From positions 1 to 38,627 of the forward strand of contig JBHGAV010000043.1 of NCBI GenBank assembly GCA_041946685.1: a stretch of 38,627 bases of DNA. Reading direction: 5' to 3'. This stretch comes from JBHGAV01 sp041946685. Its GTDB lineage: Bacteria; Acidobacteriota; Terriglobia; Bryobacterales; Bryobacteraceae. Numbering within the stretch: position 1 is the stretch's first letter; the number at the start of each line of letters is the position of its first letter. The notes below the pieces were generated by a model. The model did not search any database. It had not been told where the DNA came from and worked only from the letters and a program-made list of their open reading frames with translations. Made by a program: the position numbers and the translations under genes. Below, piece by piece: positions 1 through 6,250 of this stretch.

Positions 1-189
1 GCCCACAACGCCCGCTGGGGCGACCACAACGGCTTCGCCCACCTGCGAAGCGCTCTGATGGGAACCACCAAGTCATACCCTTTGTCGGACGGAGCCCTCG
101 CCTTGGGGACGTGGCAGCAGGTAGTCTTGTGCGATTTCGACGACCGGCCCCGCCAGCGCACGGTGACGGTCACCGTGATCGGCGAGTGA
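1..189 (+). CDS. YjbQ/UPF0047 family protein, C-terminal part
   Basis: Open from the first base, so the 5' end lies outside the window; TGA at 187-189. The 62 visible residues contain 'HLRSALMGTTKSYPL' and 'LALGTWQQVVLCDFD' followed by 'RPRQRTVTVTV', which I recognise as the C-terminal half of the YjbQ family (compact beta-rich proteins of about 130-140 residues; some members show weak thiamine-phosphate synthase activity). The conserved GTWQQ(I/V)VL.DFDNRPR-like segment is intact. The next gene begins about 40 nt downstream on the same strand, so it may be co-transcribed with the microcompartment genes, but no functional link is evident. The family call is firm; the physiological role is not. 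Confidence 0.85.
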   Translation, partial: AHNARWGDHNGFAHLRSALMGTTKSYPLSDGALALGTWQQVVLCDFDDRPRQRTVTVTVIGE

Positions 190-228
190 AGACCACCCCG
201 CGCGGCGTTGTGGTTTATGATTCAGAGG

Positions 229-1263
229 ATGGCCTCAAAGATCGAAGGTATTTTCACGCCAACTCTGGTACCGATGGATGACAGAGGGCAGATCAACGAG
301 CCCGAGTACCGGCGCTTTTTGAACTGGCTGATCGAGAAAGGCGTCCATGGACTGTATCCGAACGGTTCCAGCGGCGAGTTCATACGCCTGAACGCCGAGG
401 AGCGCCGCCGCATCATCAAGATCGCCTGCGAGGAGGCGGCCGGACGGGTTCCCGTGCTGGCTGGCGCCGCCGAGGCGAACGTCAGGGAAACGGTCGCCGC
501 CTGCGAGACCTATCTCGGGTACGGCGCCAAGGCCGTGGCCATCGTGTCGCCCTTCTACTACAGGCTCGGGCCTGAATCCGTTTACGCCTACTTCGCTGAG
601 ATCGCCCGGAACTCGCCGATCGACGTGACTCTGTACAACATCCCGCTGTTCGCGAGTCCAATCGATCTGCCGACGATTCTTCGGCTGGCGGAGTTCCCAA
701 GGATCGTGGGCATCAAGGACTCCTCCGCGGATCTGTCCTTCATGATGCGCATGATTCAGAAGGTCCGTCCCAAGCGCCCGGACTTCTCGTTCCTCTGCGG
801 GTGGGAGGCGATATTGGTTCCCATGATTGCGGTGGGCGCCGACGGGGGCACCAACGCCAGCGGCAACGTGATACCGGAGGTCATGCGGAAGATGTACGAC
901 CTGGCCCGTTCCGGCCAGTTCGAGGAAGCGATGAAGTGGCAGTACCGCATCCTGGACATCTTCGACACCATGCTGAACCCCTTCGATTTCCCGGATGGAT
1001 TTCGCGTGGCGACCGAGATGCGGGGTTTCAAGATGGGCCGCGGACGCCAGCCCATGACTCCCGCGCAGCAAGTGAACCGTTCGGCGCTCCAGGCGCAGTT
1101 GCAGTGTCTGCTGGCGGACTTCGGTTTTGTGGAACCGCCGGCGGGCGGGTGTCCCCCACCTCCACCGCGCGCCGGGCAACTGGCGAAGGAGCAGATCGGT
1201 CAGATCGTCTATGAGGTTCTGCGCGAGCTCGAGCAGCGAGGTGCCCTCTGGACGAAGCGCTAG
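229..1263 (+). CDS. DHDPS-family aldolase with C-terminal BMC-targeting tail
   Basis: A class I aldolase/lyase of the dihydrodipicolinate synthase/N-acetylneuraminate lyase family (TIM barrel, Schiff-base lysine). With the ATG at 229 it is 344 residues. 'YNIPLF' gives the catalytic Tyr136 and 'GIKDSS' gives Lys163. The usual GTTGE motif is GSSGE (residues 46-50), and the arginine that binds the second carboxylate in true DapA is absent after YNIP. It is therefore probably not DapA but an aldolase acting on a 2-keto acid such as a ketodeoxy sugar acid; the substrate is unknown. The barrel ends near residue 300, whereas family members are usually 290-300 residues long. A Pro-rich linker and an amphipathic helix follow (see 1174-1242). 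The next gene encodes a BMC shell protein, and a sugar-acid-type MFS transporter follows. Start alternatives are TTG at 208 and ATG at 217; 229 gives the usual family N-terminus (K.EGIFTPTLVP). Confidence 0.85.
   Translation: MASKIEGIFTPTLVPMDDRGQINEPEYRRFLNWLIEKGVHGLYPNGSSGEFIRLNAEERRRIIKIACEEAAGRVPVLAGAAEANVRETVAACETYLGYGAKAVAIVSPFYYRLGPESVYAYFAEIARNSPIDVTLYNIPLFASPIDLPTILRLAEFPRIVGIKDSSADLSFMMRMIQKVRPKRPDFSFLCGWEAILVPMIAVGADGGTNASGNVIPEVMRKMYDLARSGQFEEAMKWQYRILDIFDTMLNPFDFPDGFRVATEMRGFKMGRGRQPMTPAQQVNRSALQAQLQCLLADFGFVEPPAGGCPPPPPRAGQLAKEQIGQIVYEVLRELEQRGALWTKR
1174..1242 (+). other. Putative BMC encapsulation peptide at the aldolase C-terminus
   Basis: Residues 316-338 of the aldolase ('GQLAKEQIGQIVYEVLRELE' and onward) form a predicted amphipathic helix with L, I, I, V, V, L, L on one face. 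It is joined to the barrel by a linker with five consecutive prolines (residues 301-315, nt 1129-1173). This is the layout of known encapsulation peptides that dock cargo enzymes into microcompartment shells. The next gene is a shell protein, which supports the reading. The targeting function is inferred. Confidence 0.7.
1238..1250 (+). promoter_or_regulatory. Shine-Dalgarno plus CTG start of the tandem BMC gene
   Basis: GAGG at 1238-1241 stands 6 nt before CTG at 1248-1250. After the in-frame stop at 1212-1214 no ATG, GTG or TTG occurs in this frame until 1296. A start at 1296 would cut off the first beta strand of the BMC fold ('EALALIEVGG'). The CTG is therefore the best start. It overlaps the end of the aldolase gene by 16 nt. 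Confidence 0.6.
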
Positions 1264-1877
1264 CGCTCATCGAAGTCGGCGGCTGGTCGCCGGCCATGGT
1301 GATCCTGGACGCCATGGAGAAGACCGCCGGCATACGCGTCCTGCAGGTCGAGCTGAACGACCAGCCGGGCGTGTGCATGAAGCTGGCCGGGCCGCTCGGC
1401 GACATCCGTTCGGCGATGGACGCAGCCAGCCTGGTGGCGGGCCAGATGCAGGTGAAGCTGGTGACGGACACCATCCCTGCGCCGGGCCCCGGCTCGGAGC
1501 TGGCTTTTGAGGCGAAGCTTGATTTCAGCCCGTTGTTTGAGCAGCCCACGGTGGCGATTCCACACCGGCCACCAAACGTCAAGGAGAAGAAGATGCCTGA
1601 GCAAGCCGCATTTGCGGTGGGCTTGATAGAGACCCAGGGATTCACCGCCGTCTTTGAGGCCATCGACACCGCCGTCAAGACCGCCGCTGTGGAGGTGCTG
1701 GCCCGCGAGAAGCTCGGTGGCGGGTTCATCACCGTGGTGATCAAGGGCGACGTCGCGGCAGTCCGGGCCGCGGTGGATGCCGGAAAAGCAAGGGTCGAAG
1801 GCCTCGGGAAGCTGATCGCGGCGCACGTCATTCCCAGCCCCTCTGCCGCTGTGCTCTCCCTGCTGCCGAAGCTTTAG
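1248..1877 (+). CDS. Tandem-domain BMC shell protein
   Basis: A microcompartment shell protein with two Pfam00936-type BMC domains (209 residues from the CTG at 1248). Domain 1 spans about residues 4-80 ('ALALIEVGG', 'AMVILDAMEKTAGIRVLQVE', 'GDIRSAMDAA'). A linker of about 40 residues follows, then domain 2 from about residue 120 to the end ('AVGLIETQGF', 'AIDTAVKTAAVEVL', 'GGGFITVVIKGDVAAVRAAV', 'AAHVIPSP'). Domain 2 is close to the BMC-H consensus and domain 1 is divergent. Two-domain (BMC-T) proteins form pseudohexameric trimers in shells. The gene overlaps the upstream aldolase, indicating coupling, and ends 19 nt before the transporter gene. The only ATG near the 5' end (1296) would remove strand 1. 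No pentamer (BMC-P) gene or other hexamer gene lies in the window, so other shell genes would have to be elsewhere. Confidence 0.85.
   Translation: MDEALALIEVGGWSPAMVILDAMEKTAGIRVLQVELNDQPGVCMKLAGPLGDIRSAMDAASLVAGQMQVKLVTDTIPAPGPGSELAFEAKLDFSPLFEQPTVAIPHRPPNVKEKKMPEQAAFAVGLIETQGFTAVFEAIDTAVKTAAVEVLAREKLGGGFITVVIKGDVAAVRAAVDAGKARVEGLGKLIAAHVIPSPSAAVLSLLPKL
1581..1595 (+). promoter_or_regulatory. Internal Shine-Dalgarno and ATG inside the BMC gene
   Basis: AAGGAG at 1581-1586, a 6-nt spacer and ATG at 1593-1595, in frame with the BMC gene. This is one of the best ribosome binding sites in the window and it sits exactly at the junction between the inter-domain linker and the second BMC domain. 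Confidence 0.65.
1593..1877 (+). CDS. Alternative internal product: single-domain BMC-H shell protein
   Basis: From the internal ATG at 1593 the same frame encodes 94 residues beginning 'MPEQAAFAVGLIETQGF'. That is a complete canonical BMC-H protein in length and N-terminus. The first residues have no role in domain 1, and the codons just before them encode a charged linker ('NVKEKK') whose DNA doubles as the AAGGAG site. Two explanations fit: the gene makes both a two-domain shell protein and a free hexamer-forming one, or it is a recent fusion of two BMC genes that kept the old ribosome binding site. BMC-H hexamers normally form most of the shell facets, so a separate product would make functional sense. 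Existence of the short product is an inference from the sequence signal. Confidence 0.5.
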   Translation: MPEQAAFAVGLIETQGFTAVFEAIDTAVKTAAVEVLAREKLGGGFITVVIKGDVAAVRAAVDAGKARVEGLGKLIAAHVIPSPSAAVLSLLPKL

Positions 1878-1896
1878 ACAGGAGAACCACATCGCC

Positions 1897-3180
1897 GTGC
1901 GGAACCTCCAACGTGGCCGCGTCCGCTGGATGCTGATCTTCTGGATGTTCGTGATCAGCGCGATCGCCTACCTGGACCGCGTGAACATCTCCATCGCGGG
2001 CCGCGCCATCCAGGAGGAGTTCCACCTGGACAACATCCGGTTGGGTTGGGTCTTCAGCGCCTTTGTGTTGGGATACGCGCTGTTTCAAGCGCCCGGCGGG
2101 CGGCTCGCCGACCGTTTCGGCCCACGCAAGGTCCTGACCCTGGGGACGGTGTGGTGGGGGGTGTTCACGGCGCTGACCGCACTGGTCCCCTCCGGCATCG
2201 CCGGCGCGCTTGTGGTCATGATCCTGGTGCGCTTCTTTCTCGGCCTCGGTGAGGCGGTGGTCTATCCGGCCTCAAATCGCCTGGTGGCGAGCTGGATTCC
2301 GTCCCAGGAGCGCGGCCTGGCCAACGGCCTCATCTTCGCCGGTGTGGGAGTGGGCGCCGGCGTCACACCGCCCCTGATCACCTACGTCCTGGTGAACTAC
2401 GGCTGGCGCTGGTCTTTCTGGGTCAGCGCCCTGATCGGATTTGCCGCGGGCGCGGTGTGGGTGGTCCTGGCGCGCAACAGGCCCGAAGAGCATCCCTGGG
2501 TCAGCCTCGGCGAGAGAAGGCATATTCTGGAAGGCCTGCCGGCTTCTTCCAGCGGGCCGGAAGCGCGGCAGGCCCTGCCGTGGCGGACGATTCTGGGCAG
2601 CCGGGATGTTCTGGCGGTCACCCTGAGCTATTCCTGTTACGGCTATGTCGCCTACATCTTCTTTACATGGTTCTTCATCTACCTGAACGCCGTCCGCGGG
2701 CTGGATTTGAAGTCAAGCTCATACTACGGCATGTTGCCCTTTATCGCCATGGCGATCGCCTCGCCCACGGGCGGCCTGATCAGCGACCGCCTGACGCGCC
2801 GCTACGGCAAGCGCATCGGGCGGGGCGCGATCGCCGGATTCGGCCTGGCCATGGCGGGGGTGTTCCTGCTGCTCGGGACCCAGGCGCAGGATGCGCGCCT
2901 GGCCAGCATCGTGCTTGCGGGCGGCGCCGGCGCTCTGTATCTTTCGCAGAGTTCGTTCTGGTCGATTACGGCCGACATCGCGGGCCGCTCGGCCGGATCT
3001 GTGTCCGGAGTGATGAACACCGGCAATCAGCTCGCCGGGGCCCTGACGGCATCGCTGACACCGTTCCTGGCAAGGCAGTTCGGCTGGACGACCGCCTTCC
3101 TGGCGGCCGCCGGCTGCTGCCTGGTCGCTTCCCTCTCCTGGCTGTTTGTGGATCCGAATCGCGAGCTCGCCCGGCGGTAG
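1897..3180 (+). CDS. MFS transporter, anion:cation symporter (sugar-acid) type
   Basis: A 427-residue inner-membrane permease of the major facilitator superfamily with about 12 hydrophobic segments. N-terminal 'YLDRVNIS' and 'GGRLADRFGPRKVLTLG' are typical of the ACS family, whose members import hexuronates, galactonate, glucarate or related organic anions with protons. GTG at 1897 is chosen because the N-terminus then aligns with the paralogue at 6247-7527. GGAG at 1881-1884 is 12 nt upstream, a long spacing. The gene begins 19 nt after the BMC gene and probably supplies the substrate of the aldolase. It ends 18 nt before the archease gene. The substrate cannot be read from the sequence. Confidence 0.85.
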   Translation: MRNLQRGRVRWMLIFWMFVISAIAYLDRVNISIAGRAIQEEFHLDNIRLGWVFSAFVLGYALFQAPGGRLADRFGPRKVLTLGTVWWGVFTALTALVPSGIAGALVVMILVRFFLGLGEAVVYPASNRLVASWIPSQERGLANGLIFAGVGVGAGVTPPLITYVLVNYGWRWSFWVSALIGFAAGAVWVVLARNRPEEHPWVSLGERRHILEGLPASSSGPEARQALPWRTILGSRDVLAVTLSYSCYGYVAYIFFTWFFIYLNAVRGLDLKSSSYYGMLPFIAMAIASPTGGLISDRLTRRYGKRIGRGAIAGFGLAMAGVFLLLGTQAQDARLASIVLAGGAGALYLSQSSFWSITADIAGRSAGSVSGVMNTGNQLAGALTASLTPFLARQFGWTTAFLAAAGCCLVASLSWLFVDPNRELARR

Positions 3181-3198
3181 AATATAGCTGCGTCCGCC

Positions 3199-3609
3199 GT
3201 GTTTGAGATTCTCGAGCACACCGCCGATGTGGGCTTTCGAGCGAGAGGTTCGACGAAAGCCGACATGTTCGCCGCGGCCGCCCTCGCTCTTGAGTCCGTG
3301 GCCGTTGAGCTCGACCACGTCGAACCGCGGTTTCCCTACCCCATCGCGGTCAGTGGAACCGATGATGAAACGCTGCTGGTGAACTGGCTGAGCGAGGTGC
3401 TCTACTACCTGGATGGCAGGCAGGTGGTGATGTGCCGCTTCGATATCCAGGCGCTCGAGCCGGGCCTGGCACGCGGGCAAGGTTGGGGAGAGCCGAGGGA
3501 TCCGGCTCGTCACAAGTCCGGGACCATCGTGAAAGGCGTCACCTATCACCAACTCGCTATCCGCAAGGACGCCTTGGGCTGGCTCGCCGAGGTGTACCTG
3601 GACGTTTGA
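3199..3609 (+). CDS. Archease
   Basis: A 136-residue protein of the archease family, the RtcB cofactor that speeds guanylylation and allows multiple turnovers of the ligase. The N-terminal 'EILEHTADVGFRARG' carries the conserved HTAD with Asp10. 'LLVNWLSEVLYYLD' and 'GTIVKGVTYHQL' are family motifs, and the chain ends in 'LDV' with the penultimate Asp135, a metal-site residue in characterised archeases. The start is GTG at 3199; I see no strong Shine-Dalgarno sequence, so translation may be coupled to the upstream gene. The rtcB gene starts 3 nt after the stop codon, the classic archease-rtcB pair. Confidence 0.93.
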   Translation: MFEILEHTADVGFRARGSTKADMFAAAALALESVAVELDHVEPRFPYPIAVSGTDDETLLVNWLSEVLYYLDGRQVVMCRFDIQALEPGLARGQGWGEPRDPARHKSGTIVKGVTYHQLAIRKDALGWLAEVYLDV

Positions 3610-3612
3610 ACC

Positions 3613-5055
3613 ATGCCCTCTAGGATCCAACTCGAGCCCGTGGACCAGGTCCGTTTCCGCATTGCGAGGGATGAGCGGCGAGGGATGCGCACCGGCGTCC
3701 TCATCTTCGCCAGTCACGCGCTGCTGGAGCAGGTGCGGTCAGACCTCTCCCTGGAACAGGCGATGAACGTAGCGTCTCTCCCCGGCATCGTGGGACCCAG
3801 CCTGGTCATGCCGGACGTCCACCAGGGATATGGCTTCCCGATTGGCGGCGTGGCGGCGATGGACTTCGAGCAAGGCGTGGTCTCGCCGGGTGGGGTCGGA
3901 TTCGACATCAATTGCGGAGTCAGGCTGGCCCGGACCTCGCTCGCGGCAGGTGAAGTGCGCCCGCGGATGAAGGAGATCGTCGAACAGATTTTTCGCGACA
4001 TCCCTTGCGGAACCGGGGGAGCGGGCCATGTCCGGATCACGCCGAAGCAATTGGAGGAAGTGCTGGCCGACGGCGCCGGGTGGGCTGTAGACAACGGCTA
4101 CGGCGTCGCGAGCGACGTCGAGTTCTGCGAGGAGCGGGGGCGGCTGGCGGGCGCCGATCCCGGTCACGTCTCCGGGCGGGCGAAGGAGCGCGGCCTGCCG
4201 CAGCTCGGCACCGTCGGGAGCGGGAATCATTTCCTGGAGATCCAGTACGTCGAGAGCATCCATGACAGCGAGGCGGCCCGCGTGCTGGGCATCGAGAAGG
4301 ACCAGGTGGTCGTTCTGATTCACTGCGGTTCGCGCGGCCTCGGTCACCAGGTGTGCACGGACTATCTGGCCGAGATGGGAGCGGCGATGAAGCGTTATGG
4401 CATTGCCCTGCCGGACCGGCAACTGGCCTGTGTTCCGATCTCTTCTCCGGAGGGCCACGCCTACCTGGCGGCCATGGCCGCCGCGGCCAACTTCGCGTGG
4501 GCCAACCGGCAGGTCATCCTGCACCTGGTGAGAGGATCCCTCCGCCAGCTATTCGGCAAGGGCGTCCAGGTCAGCCTCCTCTACGATGTCTGCCACAACA
4601 TCGCCAAGCGGGAGCGCCACGTCGTTGAGGGGAAAAAGCGGGACGTGCTGGTGCACCGCAAGGGCGCGACACGGGCCTTCCCTCCGGGCCACCGGGAGGT
4701 GCCTGCGGCCTACCGCGGCATCGGCCAACCGGTCCTGATTCCCGGCAGCATGGGCACCGCTACATGGATCCTGGTGGGGGCGAAGGGGGCGATCGAGGAG
4801 AGCTTCGGGAGCGTCTGCCATGGGGCCGGCCGCCTGATGAGCCGCACCGCCGCCCGCCGCGGGCGCGACGCCAGGAGCGAACTGCGAAAGCTGGAGGAGG
4901 CCGGCGTCGTCGCCCGCAGTGAATCGCGCGACGGAATTCTGGAAGAGATCCCCGAGGCCTATAAGGACGTGGACGAGGTGATCGAGGTGGTCCATCAGGC
5001 GGGCCTGGCGCGGAAGGTGGCCCGGCTGCGTCCTATGGGCGTCATCAAGGGGTAG
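3613..5055 (+). CDS. rtcB: RNA-splicing ligase RtcB
   Basis: A 480-residue GTP- and Mn-dependent RNA ligase joining 2',3'-cyclic phosphate (or 3'-phosphate) and 5'-OH ends, used in RNA repair. All active-site elements are present: Cys101 in 'GFDINCGVRL', His206 in 'GSGNHFLE', His237 in 'IHCGSRG', His328 in 'YDVCHNIAK', and His403 in 'VCHGAGRLMSR', the residue that carries GMP. Their spacing matches characterised RtcB enzymes closely. The gene lies 3 nt after archease. Its last 11 nt overlap the end of the convergent O-antigen-ligase-like gene, so there is no room for a separate terminator. No RtcR-type sigma54 regulator is seen. Confidence 0.97.
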   Translation: MPSRIQLEPVDQVRFRIARDERRGMRTGVLIFASHALLEQVRSDLSLEQAMNVASLPGIVGPSLVMPDVHQGYGFPIGGVAAMDFEQGVVSPGGVGFDINCGVRLARTSLAAGEVRPRMKEIVEQIFRDIPCGTGGAGHVRITPKQLEEVLADGAGWAVDNGYGVASDVEFCEERGRLAGADPGHVSGRAKERGLPQLGTVGSGNHFLEIQYVESIHDSEAARVLGIEKDQVVVLIHCGSRGLGHQVCTDYLAEMGAAMKRYGIALPDRQLACVPISSPEGHAYLAAMAAAANFAWANRQVILHLVRGSLRQLFGKGVQVSLLYDVCHNIAKRERHVVEGKKRDVLVHRKGATRAFPPGHREVPAAYRGIGQPVLIPGSMGTATWILVGAKGAIEESFGSVCHGAGRLMSRTAARRGRDARSELRKLEEAGVVARSESRDGILEEIPEAYKDVDEVIEVVHQAGLARKVARLRPMGVIKG

Positions 5056-6250
5056 CGGCCCGCCGCCGGTCTCTTTCTTCCGCCACGAGCAGACCCAGAA
5101 ACACAAAGACCCACGCCGCCAATCCCAGCCGCTGCATCGGGTAGTCGACGAGGGCGTGTAAGAACACCGAGAGCAGGCCGATGCCCCACATCGACCGGAT
5201 CGCGGGCAGGACCGTCCACACCGCCACGGAGCCGAGGAGCACTAGCAGCGGCACGCCGCCCTCGGCCAGCCACTCGGCCCAATCGTTGTGCGCGTGGTTG
5301 ACAACCAAGCCGATGTCGAACGTGGCGTAAGCGGGATACGTTTCCTCGAACGTTCCCAACCCGAAGCCGAGCCAGGGCCGCTCCCGCGCCATGGCTAGGG
5401 TGGATTGAAGCATCTCCCTGCGATGGACGAACGGATCCTCCAGCGCGAGCCTCTCGGTAAGCGCCCGCCAGCCCACGACAGCGACAGCCAGCGCCGCCAG
5501 CACGCCGATCTTGGCGAGCGCCAAGCCCAGCCGACGCAGGGAGACAAACCCGCGACGGTGGGCCAGCGCCAGGACCGCCAGGATCTCCAGGGTGGCCAGG
5601 ATCGAGCCGGCCCGCGAGGCCGAGGCGATTACGGAGGCGTACATCACACTTGCTATCGAAGCAAAAGCCATCGCCCGTCTCCGGTCCCGAAGCGCCTCCA
5701 CCAGCGCCAGAGGCAGCAGTAGTTCGATGAACGCCGCGTAGTTGTTGCGGTACACGAATGGCCCCAACGCATCGGGGTAGCCTGAGGGAAAAATCCAGAA
5801 GATCTTGCCCTGCGAGGTGAAGTACTGCGTGGTGGCCAGCACGCTCAGGGCGAAGCCGAAGTACAGCAAGAGCCGTAGAAATCGGTGACGAGCTTCGGCT
5901 CCTCCCGTGGCGGTTGCCGCAACGATGACGAGCACCGCCGCCGACGTCCAGAACAGGATCGCGTTCCAGGTGTCGAAGCGATACACCGTCGAACCAGCGG
6001 CCAGTTGCACCAGACCCCAGAGGGCGGCGCCGGCGAATGGGAAGTACACCCAGCGGCAGTCGAGGGCGAGGCGCCCGCACGCCCACCCCCAGCAGCCGGC
6101 CATGCCCAGCAGGTACGTGCCGGTCTGGAGAACGCTGACCGCCCACCGCTCTTTCACCCAGAGCGTCAGGACGCCGAAGAAGAGAAGGCCTGCCAGCGCT
6201 GCCGTGGCGCCCGGGAAGCTCCGTCCCTCGACGCCGGGGCCCGTTGTCAT
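5045..6250 (-). CDS. O-antigen ligase/polymerase-like membrane protein
   Basis: A 401-residue polytopic inner-membrane protein with about ten hydrophobic segments. The long periplasmic loop carries 'RPWLGFGLGTFEETYP' and, shortly after, 'NHAHNDWAEWLAEGG', the hallmark of the Wzy_C/WaaL (O-antigen ligase) superfamily. Such proteins polymerise or transfer undecaprenyl-linked glycans at the periplasmic face. The start ATG (6248-6250) overlaps the TGA of the upstream MFS gene as ATGA. It is the second protein of this superfamily in the locus; the other is at 13621-15045. One may polymerise and the other may ligate glycan to an acceptor, but which does which is not evident. It overlaps the convergent rtcB gene by 11 nt. 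Confidence 0.85.
   Translation of the reverse strand: MTTGPGVEGRSFPGATAALAGLLFFGVLTLWVKERWAVSVLQTGTYLLGMAGCWGWACGRLALDCRWVYFPFAGAALWGLVQLAAGSTVYRFDTWNAILFWTSAAVLVIVAATATGGAEARHRFLRLLLYFGFALSVLATTQYFTSQGKIFWIFPSGYPDALGPFVYRNNYAAFIELLLPLALVEALRDRRRAMAFASIASVMYASVIASASRAGSILATLEILAVLALAHRRGFVSLRRLGLALAKIGVLAALAVAVVGWRALTERLALEDPFVHRREMLQSTLAMARERPWLGFGLGTFEETYPAYATFDIGLVVNHAHNDWAEWLAEGGVPLLVLLGSVAVWTVLPAIRSMWGIGLLSVFLHALVDYPMQRLGLAAWVFVFLGLLVAEERDRRRAATP

Noticed and set aside
235..1179. A long minus-strand open frame opposite the aldolase
   Set aside because: Its product is low-complexity and rich in His, Arg and Gly, it has no family motifs, and it mirrors the codon structure of the real gene in GC-rich DNA.
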